Positions 16,812 to 25,505 of a stretch of 64,000 nucleotides of DNA are shown here, piece after piece. Made by a program: the position numbers and the translations under genes. This DNA comes from Streptacidiphilus rugosus AM-16. GTDB taxonomy: Bacteria > Actinomycetota > Actinomycetes > Streptomycetales > Streptomycetaceae. Each line of letters starts with the position of its first letter. Position 1 is the first letter of the stretch. The stretch covers positions 1,736,001 through 1,800,000 of the forward strand of contig NZ_JQMJ01000004.1 of assembly GCF_000744655.1 (NCBI RefSeq), written 5' to 3'. The notes below the pieces were generated by a model, which did not search any database, had not been told where the DNA came from, and worked only from the letters and a program-made list of their open reading frames with translations.

Positions 16812-18713
16812 GTGCGCGAGTTCAGTGTCCCGGCCATGGCGAGGTCGCCGCGGACCGAAGGTCTGGCCGAGTCGGTGTACCGCACCGCGGAGGACACCCC
16901 CGACCGTGCCGTCCTGGCCCGGCGCACCAGCGGCGCGGGTGAGGGCGAGGGCGGCGGCGCGTCGGCCTGGGTCGACGTCTCGGCGGCACGGTTCAGGGAC
17001 GAGGTGCTCGCCGTCGCCAAGGGACTGCTGCACCAGGGCATCCGCTTCGGAGACCGGGTCGCGATGATGTCCCGCACCCGCTACGAGTGGACCGTGCTGG
17101 ACTACGCGCTCTGGTCCATCGGCGCCCAGTCGGTCCCGGTCTACCCGACCTCCTCGGCCGACCAGCTGAGCTGGATCCTCGCCGACTCGCAGGCCGTCGC
17201 CTGCGTCGTCGAGCACGAGGACCACGCGATGACGGTGGGCTCGGTCTGCGACGGCCTGCCGAACCTGCGCATGATCTGGCAGCTCGACGCCGGCGCGCTG
17301 CGACAGCTCGCCTACGCCGGACGCGGCGTGGGCGACGACGTGATCGAGCGTCACCGCCAGGCCGTCGGCGCGGACACGGTGGCCACCCTCATCTACACCT
17401 CGGGCACCACCGGCCGCCCCAAGGGCTGCGTGCTGACCCACGGCAACTTCATGGCCGAGTCCGACAACATCCTGGCCCGCTACGACTCCCTGTTCGGCGG
17501 CCGGGGCGGCGACCAGCCCGCCACGCTGCTGTTCCTGCCGCTGGCGCACGTCTTCGGGCGGATGATCCAGGTCGCCGCGCTCCGGGCCGGCGTCCGGCTG
17601 GGCCACGAGCCGAGCCTCGCCCCCGCCGACCTGCTGCCCGCACTCGCCTCCTTCCGGCCGACCTTTCTGCTGGCGGTGCCGTACATCTTCGAGAAACTGC
17701 TGCAGCGGGCCAGGCAGCGGGCCCAGGAGTCCGGCCGCGCGGCGGTGTTCGAGAAGGCCTACGCGGTCGCGGTCCGCTACGCCTCCGCGCAGGAGCGGCA
17801 CTCCTTCGACGAGGGGCCGGGACCCTCGGCGGCACTGCGGGTCCAGCACCAGCTCTACGAGACGCTGCTCTACGGGAAGGTGCGCGCGGTGCTGGGCGGC
17901 AGGGTCCGCTACGCCATGTCCGGCGGTTCGGCGATGAGCCGCGAACAGGCGCTGTTCTTCCAGGGCGCGGGCATCACCGTGATCGAGGGCTACGGCCTGA
18001 CCGAGACCACCGCCGCCGCCACCGCCAACCCGCCGGACCGCCCGCGCTTCGGCACGGTCGGCCAGCCGATCCCCGGCACGAGCGTGCTGATCGCCGAGGA
18101 CGGCGAGGTCTGGCTCTCCGGCGGCCAGGTCTTCCACGGCTACCACAACGACCCCGAGGCCACCGCGCGCTCGCTGCGCGGCGGCTGGCTCGCCACCGGC
18201 GACATCGGGCACCTGGACGCCCAGGGCTATCTGCGGATCACCGGCAGGAAGAAGGAGATCATCGTCACCAGCGGCGGCAAGAGCGTCGCGCCCACCCTCC
18301 TCGAGGACCGGGTCAGACTCCACCCGCTGGTCGCCCACTGCCTCCTCGTCGGCGACGACCGCCCCTTCATCGGCGCCCTGATCACCCTCGACGCCGAGGC
18401 CGTCGCCCACTGGCTCGCCCTCCACGGCCGCGAACCGCTCACCCCCCAACAGGCCGCGGCCGATCCGGAGATCCACTCCGAACTCCAACGCGCGGTCGTC
18501 GCCGCCAACACCGCCGTCTCCCGCGCGGAGTCGATCCGCTCCTTCCGCATCCTCTCCCTCGACTTCTCCGAACGCGAGGGCCTCCTCACCCCCTCCCTCA
18601 AACTCCGCCGCCGCGCCATCACCCGCCACTGCGCCACGGACATCGAAGCCCTCTACTCCTCCCCCGACCCCTCCGCGGCCGCCCTGCCCCCGGCGTCCGC
18701 GCCGTTCGGTTAG
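16812..18713 (+). CDS. AMP-dependent long-chain acyl-CoA synthetase
   Basis: 633 aa, normal for FadD-like enzymes that activate fatty acids with ATP and CoA. The P-loop motif TLIYTSGTTGRPKG lies near residue 193; YGLTETTA near 393, ATGDIGHLD and GRKKEIIVTSGGKSVAP follow in the usual order. The GTG start has an AAGGAG site about ten bases upstream; the frame stays open 48 codons further. The last 130 codons switch strongly toward CTC leucine and C-ending codons compared with the front of the gene. A 24-bp palindrome precedes the gene and may control it. Confidence 0.9.
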   Translation: MREFSVPAMARSPRTEGLAESVYRTAEDTPDRAVLARRTSGAGEGEGGGASAWVDVSAARFRDEVLAVAKGLLHQGIRFGDRVAMMSRTRYEWTVLDYALWSIGAQSVPVYPTSSADQLSWILADSQAVACVVEHEDHAMTVGSVCDGLPNLRMIWQLDAGALRQLAYAGRGVGDDVIERHRQAVGADTVATLIYTSGTTGRPKGCVLTHGNFMAESDNILARYDSLFGGRGGDQPATLLFLPLAHVFGRMIQVAALRAGVRLGHEPSLAPADLLPALASFRPTFLLAVPYIFEKLLQRARQRAQESGRAAVFEKAYAVAVRYASAQERHSFDEGPGPSAALRVQHQLYETLLYGKVRAVLGGRVRYAMSGGSAMSREQALFFQGAGITVIEGYGLTETTAAATANPPDRPRFGTVGQPIPGTSVLIAEDGEVWLSGGQVFHGYHNDPEATARSLRGGWLATGDIGHLDAQGYLRITGRKKEIIVTSGGKSVAPTLLEDRVRLHPLVAHCLLVGDDRPFIGALITLDAEAVAHWLALHGREPLTPQQAAADPEIHSELQRAVVAANTAVSRAESIRSFRILSLDFSEREGLLTPSLKLRRRAITRHCATDIEALYSSPDPSAAALPPASAPFG

Positions 18714-18792
18714 GGCACGTCCGGGGACCGGCGGTGAACGTGCGGCCCGAGCGGCGGGCCGCCCCGGCCCGAGGGCTGCGCGCTGATCGCCG

Positions 18793-19311
18793 TCAGTGCT
18801 GAAGCACGGCCCACGGGTTGTCGTACTCCGGTGGGGCGGCTTGTTCAGGATGGAGCATCACCCGGACGCAGTGGCGCAGCCCCGTCTCGCCGGACGTACG
18901 GGCGTCGGCCATCCACGGCAGTGCGCCCATCGCTCGGGCGCGCTCGTCGGTGGCGAGCTCGTCCACGGCGGCGCGCAGATCGTCGGGGGCGGGTTCCTCC
19001 GAGAGGCAGAGCCAGCCGATCGCGGCGGCCAGCCGGGCTTCGGACGCCTCTGCTCGGTCCCGCCACCGCTCTCGGATCCATTTCGCGGTCGGCGCATGCG
19101 GGTGAGCGCGGGTGGATTCGGCGACGGCGAACACCAACGCGGCGCGGGCCATCGGATCCTGTTCCGCACCGAGCCGGGCGCGGAACGCGCCACGGACCGC
19201 GCGGTCGGGGTCCGCGGCTGTCGCCAACGCATACGCGGCGTGGACGCGGACCGCAGGATCGGGGTCGTGCAGAAGGGGGTGCAGGAGTGCGACGTCGGAT
19301 CGGTCCGCCAA
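18793..19311 (-). CDS. HEAT-repeat protein
   Basis: 172 aa composed of short alpha-helical repeats, the clearest being DVALLHPLLHDPDPAVRVHA and the following AYALATAADPD; later helices are more divergent. Such repeats form protein-binding solenoids. The start is TTG: an in-frame TGA stands four codons upstream, so no ATG or GTG is available except far inside. Function is unknown, and the neighbours (acyl-CoA ligase, convergent; methyltransferase, divergent) give no clue. Confidence 0.65.
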   Translation of the reverse strand: MADRSDVALLHPLLHDPDPAVRVHAAYALATAADPDRAVRGAFRARLGAEQDPMARAALVFAVAESTRAHPHAPTAKWIRERWRDRAEASEARLAAAIGWLCLSEEPAPDDLRAAVDELATDERARAMGALPWMADARTSGETGLRHCVRVMLHPEQAAPPEYDNPWAVLQH

Positions 19312-19476
19312 TCGCCCATGTCACGCCACCTCGCCACCTCGCAACCGAGTCTCACCGGCCCCGATCATGCCTGAGCCGAGGGCCGAGCCCGGAACCGGTG
19401 CGTACGGAATCCGCGTCGGTCTCCAGAACGACGCCAGGGCGAGGCGCCGACGTGCAGAGAAGACGGAGACCGTTGG

Positions 19477-20229
19477 ATGCCGACCGCAAGGGCGAACGAC
19501 TACGACAGCTTCGGCGAGGCGTACGCGGCGCAGAACGAGAGCAGCCTCGAGAACGCCTACATCGAGCGGCCCGCGATGCTGGCCCTCACCGGGGACGTGG
19601 CCGGTCGCCGGATCCTGGACGCGGGGTGCGGGGCGGGTCCGCTGTTCGCGGCGCTCCGTGACCGAGGCGCCCAGGTCAGCGGCCTCGACTCCAGTGCGGG
19701 GATGGTGGCGCTGGCGCGGCGTCGACTGGGCGAAGACGCGGACCTGCACGTCGCGGACCTGAGCGATCCGCTGCCGTTCGCCGACGGCGCGTTCGACGAT
19801 GTCGTCAGTTCGCTGGTGCTGCACTACCTGGAGGACTGGGGTCCGACGCTGACCGAGCTGCGGCGAGTGCTCCGACCCGGTGGCCGGCTGATCGCCTCGG
19901 TGATGCACCCCTTCGTGGACTACCTGTTCCAGCCGGATCCCCGGCCGAGCTACTTCGCGACCACCAGCTGGACCGACGACTGGATCGACCTGGTGGGCCG
20001 CCCCACCCCGATGACCTTCTGGCGCAGGCCGCTGCATGCGATGACCGACGCGTTCACCGCGGCCGGCTTCCAGCTGGCCGTCCTCACCGAGCCGAAGATC
20101 GACCCCACCGGCCGCGACCTGTTCCCCGACGAGTTCCGCGACCCCAAGCTGGGCTTCCTGATCTTCGTCCTGGAGGTGCCCGCGGTCCCCGTCGCCCGGG
20201 AGGACGGTCAGGCGTCGTCCTCGGCGTAG
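19477..20229 (+). CDS. class I SAM-dependent methyltransferase
   Basis: 250 aa with the Rossmann-type SAM fold. Motif I reads ILDAGCGAGPLFAAL near residue 45, the acidic loop is SGLDSSAGMVALARRR, motif II DVVSSLVLHYLED, and motif III RVLRPGGRLI. The C-terminal part (HPFVDYL, TPMTFWRRPLHAM) resembles small-molecule methyltransferases of the Methyltransf_11 type. Substrate unknown. Its last 22 bases overlap the convergent VOC gene. Confidence 0.85.
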   Translation: MPTARANDYDSFGEAYAAQNESSLENAYIERPAMLALTGDVAGRRILDAGCGAGPLFAALRDRGAQVSGLDSSAGMVALARRRLGEDADLHVADLSDPLPFADGAFDDVVSSLVLHYLEDWGPTLTELRRVLRPGGRLIASVMHPFVDYLFQPDPRPSYFATTSWTDDWIDLVGRPTPMTFWRRPLHAMTDAFTAAGFQLAVLTEPKIDPTGRDLFPDEFRDPKLGFLIFVLEVPAVPVAREDGQASSSA

Positions 20230-20585
20230 ACGAGTTCCAGCTCGAAGCCCTGGCCGTCGACGAGGTGGACGGCCGTCCCCGTGTCGACCCGCTGGTGCCA
20301 GCCCGCGGCGAGGGCGGCGGCCAGGGGCGCGGGTTTGGGACCGCGGAGGGCGAGATGGTTGAGGCCGGCCCGGAGGCGGTCGTGGCCTCCGGGGTGGAGA
20401 GCAGGGGACTGTTCGATCACCACGTAGCTGGCGCCGCGACGCCAGCTACGGCCGTGGTCCCAGTGCTGGAACGGCTCGCAGCCCAGTGCGACGAGCACTG
20501 GCCCCCACTGGCGTTCGGCGAGGGCCAGGTCGTCCGTCCACAGCTCCACGTGGTGGACGAGGGCTCCGTGGTGATCAGTCGTCAT
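20208..20585 (-). CDS. VOC-family (glyoxalase-like) protein
   Basis: 125 aa, a single vicinal-oxygen-chelate domain. It opens with LVHHVELWTDDLALAERQWG, with a candidate metal ligand at His11 or His12, and ends with VHLVDGQGFELELVY, where the Glu is the usual last ligand. The central GLNHLALR supplies another His. Function could be isomerase, dioxygenase or antibiotic binding; nothing nearby decides. The gene is convergent with the methyltransferase and overlaps its 3' end. Confidence 0.8.
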   Translation of the reverse strand: MTTDHHGALVHHVELWTDDLALAERQWGPVLVALGCEPFQHWDHGRSWRRGASYVVIEQSPALHPGGHDRLRAGLNHLALRGPKPAPLAAALAAGWHQRVDTGTAVHLVDGQGFELELVYAEDDA

Positions 20586-20607
20586 TCCGACATGATCGCA
20601 GCGGAAC

Positions 20608-21417
20608 TCACGCGTTGGCGCTGAACACCGGGAGGTAGCCGCCGGACTGGCCGGCGGAGGTGGGGTGGTAGGACTCGTATATCGGCAGCGTCGTGCTGTG
20701 CAGCCAGGAGTTGCTGGAGCAGATCTCGTGGCCGGAGAACGCCCCGCGCACGTCGCCGAAGCTGTAGCCGTACTTGGCGACCTCCTTGGCGGTCACCGTG
20801 GCCAGCGCGTCGGCCGCGCCGTTGATCGCCGTGCGGCTGGTGTTGCTGATGCCGAACAGGCAGCTGCCGGGGACCGCGTAGAGGTGCGGGTAGTCCAGCA
20901 CCACGACGTGGGCGTTGGGCGCGTGCGACCTGATCGCCGAGTAGACGGCGTCGAGACGGGCCGCCAGCTGCGTGTTGATGTAGTTCTCCGCCGTCGAGAC
21001 GGCGGAGAGGCAGGAGCTGGTGCCGTCCAGGACGCAGGTCTCCATGGTCGAGGAGAAGCCCGCGTCGTTGCCGCCGATGGTGATGCTGACCTCGGTGGTG
21101 CTGCTGCTCAGCGCCGAGATCTGGTTGTTCAGCACATCCGTCGTGGTCGCCCCGCTGCAGGCGACGAAGCCGAAGCTGGACGGCGCGTGCGACTGCTGCC
21201 AGAGGTAGCCGTAGGCGAGCGTGCTGCGGTAGCAGGAACCGCTGGAGGAGATGTAACTGCCGCTGCCGACGCCGGAGGAGTAGGAGTCGCCCATGGCGAC
21301 GTACCCCCCGGTCGACGCGTTTGCCGCGGGAGCGGCGGCGAGGGCGCCCGCGGCGAGAGCCGCGGTGGCGAAGGTGGCGGCGAGGAGCCGTCTGAGGGCG
21401 GATCCGGGCATGCGCAT
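20608..21417 (-). CDS. secreted SGNH/GDSL-type esterase or lipase
   Basis: 269 aa with a Sec signal (MRMPGSALRRLL, hydrophobic run, APAANAS cleavage region). SGNH blocks are present: GDSYSSG (catalytic Ser) at the start of the mature protein, ITIGGNDAGF (Asn) and ESYHPTSAG (catalytic His) near the C-terminus. The usual DxxH is ExxH here. Paired cysteines suggest the disulfides known in the Streptomyces lipase of this family. A GGAGG site lies four bases before the ATG. Expected to hydrolyse acyl esters outside the cell. Confidence 0.9.
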   Translation of the reverse strand: MRMPGSALRRLLAATFATAALAAGALAAAPAANASTGGYVAMGDSYSSGVGSGSYISSSGSCYRSTLAYGYLWQQSHAPSSFGFVACSGATTTDVLNNQISALSSSTTEVSITIGGNDAGFSSTMETCVLDGTSSCLSAVSTAENYINTQLAARLDAVYSAIRSHAPNAHVVVLDYPHLYAVPGSCLFGISNTSRTAINGAADALATVTAKEVAKYGYSFGDVRGAFSGHEICSSNSWLHSTTLPIYESYHPTSAGQSGGYLPVFSANA

Positions 21418-21585
21418 GGAACCTCCACTGCTACGTGGTGGTGCACGACTGTGGGGTGGGACACAGGTCGACGCGCGTCCACACTTGTGTACCAGTGAGT
21501 AACCACGCTGGGAAGTGTGCATGCCAGTGATTGCCTCGAATGACTGAAGATTTGTCAGATCGACGCAAGTGCTGTGACGTGAGGG

Positions 21586-22002
21586 TCAGCCGAGATAGGA
21601 GAGCCTGACGGTCCTGCTGGGGTTGTCGACATTGGTGTCGATCAGCACGATCGACTGCCATGTCCCGAGGGCCGGGCGGCCGCCGACGACGGGCAGCGTG
21701 GCGTGCGGCGCCACCAGCCCCGGCAGCACGTGGTCCCTGCCGTGACCGGGCGAGCCGTGCCGGTGCCGCCACCGGTCGTCCGCCGGCAGCAGCGTGCGGA
21801 GCGCGGCCAGCAGGTCGTCGTCGCTCCCCGCCCCCGTCTCGATCACCGCGACACCGGCGGTGGCGTGCGGGACGAAGACGTTGAGCAGCCCGTCCGCGCC
21901 CGGCGCGACCTCGGCGAGGAAGCTCTCGCAGCGCTCCGTCAGGTCGACGGCCGCCTCGCGGTGACCGGTGGTCAGCTGAAAGGTGCGGGTACTGAAGGTC
22001 AT
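21586..22002 (-). CDS. YjbQ-family (UPF0047) protein
   Basis: 138 aa, typical length for YjbQ proteins, annotated as secondary thiamine-phosphate synthases on genetic evidence. Recognisable blocks are LLNVFVPHATAGVAVIE, a DDRWRHRHGSPGHGRDH histidine-rich loop that could bind metal, and LGTWQSIVLIDTN. Its true cellular role remains unclear. It reads away from the BlaI-type regulator's 3' end with about 60 bases between. Confidence 0.88.
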   Translation of the reverse strand: MTFSTRTFQLTTGHREAAVDLTERCESFLAEVAPGADGLLNVFVPHATAGVAVIETGAGSDDDLLAALRTLLPADDRWRHRHGSPGHGRDHVLPGLVAPHATLPVVGGRPALGTWQSIVLIDTNVDNPSRTVRLSYLG

Positions 22003-22044
22003 GCCCCCATCATCGCCGACGCACCCGGCGCCTCCGGCACCCCG

Positions 22045-22083
22045 CTACGGGCCGAGCAGCCGCACTACGGGCCGAGCAGCCGC
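22045..22083. repeat. 20-bp tandem duplication across a stop codon
   Basis: CTACGGGCCGAGCAGCCGC occurs at 22045-22063 and 22065-22083, separated by one base. The second copy contains the stop and last codons of the BlaI-family gene, so the first is an exact duplicate of the gene's end just past its stop. Confidence 0.85.
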
Positions 22084-22433
22084 CGCAGGTGCTCCTCGTC
22101 CTCGTCGCTGAGGCCGGAGACGAAGCGGGCCAGCACCGCCTCGCGGTCCTGCTCCTTCTCGAGCTCCGAGCGCATCCGACGGGCGGCAAGGCCGGGGGCG
22201 TCGCGGGCCTCGCGGGCGGGTGCGTAGGCGAAGGCCCGGCCGCTGCGGGTGCGCTCGACCATGCCCTTCTCGTGCAGCCGGGAGAGGATCGTGTTCACCG
22301 TCGTGCGCGCCAGCTCCGCACCGAGGGCACGCTGGATCTCGGCCGGGGTCATCGGCCCGGTCGCCGCCCACAGCACGGTCAGCACTCCGGACTCCAGCTC
22401 ACCCGGGTGCCGCCGGTGCCCCGCCCCATCCAT
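22065..22433 (-). CDS. BlaI/MecI/CopY-family repressor
   Basis: 122 aa winged-helix repressor. Characteristic sequence: GELESGVLTVLWAATGPMTPAEIQRAL, then ARTTVNTILSRLHEKGMVERTRSGRAFAY. The C-terminus (LARFVSGLSDEDEEHLRRLL) is the dimerisation helix. The ATG at 22433 follows GGGAGAGG; the frame is open 28 codons further upstream. It is divergent from dedA, and palindromic CTACA-CGCA-TGTAG lies between them, so it probably represses itself and the dedA-PAP2 pair. No BlaR-type sensor gene is adjacent. Confidence 0.87.
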   Translation of the reverse strand: MDGAGHRRHPGELESGVLTVLWAATGPMTPAEIQRALGAELARTTVNTILSRLHEKGMVERTRSGRAFAYAPAREARDAPGLAARRMRSELEKEQDREAVLARFVSGLSDEDEEHLRRLLGP

Positions 22434-22518
22434 GCCGCCGCCTCTCCCGCCCGCCGCCGGGCGATCGAACTCTCCGTCCACCGCACGCGTCGTCACCTTC
22501 GGAATCGCAGGTTCCATC

Positions 22519-22553
22519 CACTACAGTGACACGGAACGACTACACGCATGTAG
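22519..22553. promoter_or_regulatory. probable BlaI-type operators
   Basis: Two palindromes in the divergent promoter region: CACT-AC-AGTG at 22519-22528 and CTACA-CGCA-TGTAG at 22540-22553. The TACA/TGTA arms are the hallmark of BlaI/MecI operators. They lie about 45 bases before dedA and 85-120 bases before the regulator gene, suitable to control both. Confidence 0.6.
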
Positions 22554-22595
22554 ACGATAACGACGCAGAGTCCACTATCGCAGGAGGATCAAGCC

Positions 22596-23252
22596 ATGGC
22601 CCCGGACCCCTCGGCCGTGAACCAGCTCGCGGTGAACCTCCTCGATGCGAACTCCCTGCTCGCCGCCTTCGGGGCGCTCGGCATCGCGGTCATCCTCTTC
22701 GCCGAGACCGGCCTCCTGGTCGGCTTCTTCCTCCCCGGCGACTCGCTGCTCTTCACCGCGGGTCTGCTCTGCACCACCAGCAAGAACGGCGTGCACCTGA
22801 ACCTGGGCGGGGTCCTCGTCTGCGCGATCGTCGGCGCGCTGGTCGGCGCGCAGGTGGGCTTCATGATCGGCCAGAAGGGCGGAAAGTCCCTACTGGCCCG
22901 GAGCAAGAACAAGCACCTGCTGCAGGGCGCGGCCCGCGCGGAGGAGATCCTCGCCAAGTACGGCTACGCCAAGGCGATCGTGCTGGCCCGCTTCATCCCG
23001 GTCGTGCGGACCGTGCTGAACCCGATGGCGGGCGCGCTGAACGTGCCGGTGCGCACCTTCACGCTCTGGCAGGTCGTCGGCGGCCTGCTCTGGTCGGTCG
23101 GCATCGTCATGGCCGGCTACGCCCTCGGCTCGAGCATCCCGAACATCGACCAGTACCTGCTGCCGATCATCGCCCTGATCGTGGTGATCTCCGTCATCCC
23201 GATCGCCCTCGAACTGCTGCGCTCGCGCAAGCGCAGCGCCTCCGCGGAGTAG
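22596..23252 (+). CDS. DedA-family membrane protein
   Basis: 218 aa, normal for DedA/SNARE-associated (VTT) proteins, implicated in undecaprenyl-phosphate or lipid flipping. Motifs: FAETGLLVGFFLPGDSLLF near residue 35, an amphipathic loop with EEILAKYGYAKAIVLARFIP, then RTVLNPMAGALNVPVRTF. The conserved Glu, Asp and Arg residues of active DedA proteins are present. GGAGG precedes the ATG. The PAP2 phosphatase gene follows after nine bases, so the pair may act together on lipid carriers. Confidence 0.92.
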   Translation: MAPDPSAVNQLAVNLLDANSLLAAFGALGIAVILFAETGLLVGFFLPGDSLLFTAGLLCTTSKNGVHLNLGGVLVCAIVGALVGAQVGFMIGQKGGKSLLARSKNKHLLQGAARAEEILAKYGYAKAIVLARFIPVVRTVLNPMAGALNVPVRTFTLWQVVGGLLWSVGIVMAGYALGSSIPNIDQYLLPIIALIVVISVIPIALELLRSRKRSASAE

Positions 23253-23261
23253 GACACCTCC

Positions 23262-23900
23262 TTGAACAACCTGAGCACCAACGGCGTCGGCCAACTGGCC
23301 ATGAGCGGACGCTCGATCGACGGCGGCCTGTACACCTGGATCACCCGCCAGGCACAGGACAGCCCGCACTGGCTGGACAGCCTGATCTCGTCCTACGCCA
23401 CCGTGGCCCTCGGACTCGTCGCGCTGATGATGGTCCTGGGCTGGTGGCAGGCCCGCCAGGCCCGCAACGCCACCGCGATGGCGACCGCCCTGGCGGTGCC
23501 GGTGGCCGTGGTCGCGGCCTACGTGGTGAACGACATCTTCAAGAGCCTGGTCACCGAGGCCAGGCCCTGCCAGTCGATCCCGCACACGTTCACCGTCGAC
23601 CCCTGCCCCGGCGTGGGCGACTGGTCCTTCCCCAGCAACCACGCGACGATCGCCGCGGCGGCCGCGGCGGCACTGTGGGTGGTCAACCGCACCATGGGGA
23701 TCGTCGCGGCGGCGATGGCGCTGCTGATGGCCTTCGCCCGCGTCTGGGTCGGCGCCCACTACCCGCACGACGTGGTCGTCGGCCTGGTCGTCGGCGTCGC
23801 CGTGGCGCTGCCGGTCATGTGGGCGGCCCGCCGCTTCGCCCCACCCCTGGTGGTCAGACTCCAGAGCGGCGTCCTGCGCCCGCTGCTGACGGCCGGCTGA
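23262..23900 (+). CDS. PAP2-family membrane phosphatase
   Basis: 212 aa, integral membrane phosphatase of the type-2 phosphatidic acid / undecaprenyl-pyrophosphate family. The three catalytic motifs are visible: KSLVTEARP near residue 90, FPSNHA near 125, and RVWVGAHYPHDV near 160. The start is taken as TTG nine bases after dedA; an ATG 13 codons in (MSGRS) is the alternative and would leave the domain intact. Coupling with DedA suggests removal of phosphate from, and recycling of, a polyprenyl or phospholipid carrier. Confidence 0.9.
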   Translation: MNNLSTNGVGQLAMSGRSIDGGLYTWITRQAQDSPHWLDSLISSYATVALGLVALMMVLGWWQARQARNATAMATALAVPVAVVAAYVVNDIFKSLVTEARPCQSIPHTFTVDPCPGVGDWSFPSNHATIAAAAAAALWVVNRTMGIVAAAMALLMAFARVWVGAHYPHDVVVGLVVGVAVALPVMWAARRFAPPLVVRLQSGVLRPLLTAG

Positions 23901-23920
23901 GCAGAACGCGCGACGCAAGC

Positions 23921-23948
23921 GGAGCGGAGGGCCTGCGCCCTCCGCTCC
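23921..23948. terminator. bidirectional hairpin terminator
   Basis: A perfect 12-bp stem, GGAGCGGAGGGC with its complement, and a CTGC loop. It stands between the convergent ends of the PAP2 phosphatase and the PLP enzyme, so it can serve both strands. Confidence 0.75.
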
Positions 23949-23966
23949 TCCCGTTCCCGGCGCCGC

Positions 23967-25505
23967 TCAGCCCCCGAGGTGCGGGCTGTAGAGCGCGGAC
24001 AGGAAGCGGGTCACCAGCGCTTCGCGGGTGGCCACGGGCAGGGCGTCGAGCAGCCGGTTGATCGGCGCCATCCGTGCGCCGCCGACCGCGCCCCCGCCGT
24101 CCGTCGGCGTCGCTTCCGAAGCCGGGCCGTCCAGGCGCAGGCCGGTCGCCGGGAGCAGCGCGGCGAAGGACGCGTTGTCCAGCGCGGTGAGGTCCACCTG
24201 CCCCAGCAGCGCCACCAGCTCGGCCGGTACCTGCGCCGGGCCGAGCGCGCGGACCGCGTCCGCGCTCTCCCGCAGCACCGCCAGCAGGTCCTCGACGCCG
24301 CCCTCGCTGACGCCGGTCAGGGTCAGGTGGAGGTTGGCGGGGAGCCCGCCCAGCGCCAGCTGCGGCTGGAGGAAGAAGCCGCGCTCGCGGGCCTCGTCGG
24401 CGAGCGCGAACAGGTCGAGGGGGGCGTCGGGGTCGGCACCGATCGCCACCAGGGTCGCCTCGGGCTCGCCCAGGACCACCAGTCCGTCGATCGCGGCGAC
24501 CCCGGCGATCAGCCTTCGTGTCGCCGCCAGTGCCGCCCGGCCGAGCTCGCGGTAGCCGTCCGCGCCGACCGCCTGGAGCGTCGCCCAGGCTCCGGCCAGC
24601 GGGCCCGCGCCCTTGCTGCTCTGGATGGTGGAGTTGACGACGGTGTAGCCGGGCCACGCGGCGCAGGCGTAGTAGGCGTGCAGTCGCAGCGCCTCGTCCC
24701 TGAACAGCAGCACCGACGCGCCCTTGGGCGCGTAGCCGAACTTGTGCAGGTCGCAGGAGAGCGAGGTGACGCCTGGCACCGAGAGGTCGAACGCGGGCAC
24801 CTGCGCCCCCGCCTCCGCGAGCCAGGGCAGCAGCCAGCCGCCGACGCAGGCGTCGACATGGCAGGCGATGCCCCGCGCCGAGGCCCGCGCCGCGATCTCG
24901 GCGACGGGGTCGATCACCCCGTGCGCGTAGGAGGGCGCGGAGGCCACGACGAGCACCGTGTTCACGGTGCACGCGGCGTCCGTCGCGGCCGGGTCGGCGC
25001 GGAAGGTGCGGGGGTCGACCGGCACGGGGACCACCTTCACCCGCAGATAGGCCCCAGCCTTGTGGAAGGCGGCGTGCGCGGTCACCGGCACCACGATCTC
25101 GGGCTCGGCGATCTCCGGCCTCGCGTCGCGGGCGGCCTTGACGGCCAGGATGATCGACTCGGTGCCGCCGCTGGTGAAGATCCCCGGTGTGGCGTCGTCC
25201 CCGCCGAGCCGGGCGGCGGTCGCGCCGACGACCTGCCGCTCCAGCGCGACGATGCTCGGGAAGGCGGTCGGGTCGAGTCCGTTGACCTCCATCATCGCCA
25301 GGTAGGCGCGCTCGGCCGCCTCGCGGACCTCGGGGCGGCCGGTGTCGTACACGTACGCGGCGGTCCGGCCGCCTCGGGTCGGCAGGTCGCGTGCGGTGAG
25401 CGCGTGCAGCTCGCCCAGCAGGTCCTCGGCGCTGCGCCCGCGCGCGGGCAGTCCGGGGTGCGCGGTGGCCGCGGCGGTGTCCACGGCGGTGGCGTCGATC
25501 GTCAT
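23967..25505 (-). CDS. PLP-dependent decarboxylase/lyase, sphingosine-1-phosphate lyase-like
   Basis: 512 aa, fold-type I PLP enzyme of group II. Seen: TPGIFTSGGTESIILAVKAA near residue 115, HVDACVGGWLLPWL (PLP-ring Asp), and SLSCDLHKFGYAPKGAS, in which Lys of DLHKFGY is the PLP lysine. The CACHVDA/DLHKFGYAPKG combination is more like sphingosine-1-phosphate lyase than glutamate decarboxylase. The C-terminus is longer than usual and Ala/Gly-rich. The ATG overlaps the MFS gene stop by four bases. It ends the TetR-MFS-PLP operon; substrate is unknown. Confidence 0.88.
   Translation of the reverse strand: MTIDATAVDTAAATAHPGLPARGRSAEDLLGELHALTARDLPTRGGRTAAYVYDTGRPEVREAAERAYLAMMEVNGLDPTAFPSIVALERQVVGATAARLGGDDATPGIFTSGGTESIILAVKAARDARPEIAEPEIVVPVTAHAAFHKAGAYLRVKVVPVPVDPRTFRADPAATDAACTVNTVLVVASAPSYAHGVIDPVAEIAARASARGIACHVDACVGGWLLPWLAEAGAQVPAFDLSVPGVTSLSCDLHKFGYAPKGASVLLFRDEALRLHAYYACAAWPGYTVVNSTIQSSKGAGPLAGAWATLQAVGADGYRELGRAALAATRRLIAGVAAIDGLVVLGEPEATLVAIGADPDAPLDLFALADEARERGFFLQPQLALGGLPANLHLTLTGVSEGGVEDLLAVLRESADAVRALGPAQVPAELVALLGQVDLTALDNASFAALLPATGLRLDGPASEATPTDGGGAVGGARMAPINRLLDALPVATREALVTRFLSALYSPHLGG

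Noticed and set aside
16434-18629. 731-codon minus-strand ORF opposite the acyl-CoA ligase
   Set aside because: Antisense shadow: its residues are the Gly/Ala/Arg/Val-rich mixture typical of reading a GC-rich gene backwards, while the plus strand has all synthetase motifs.
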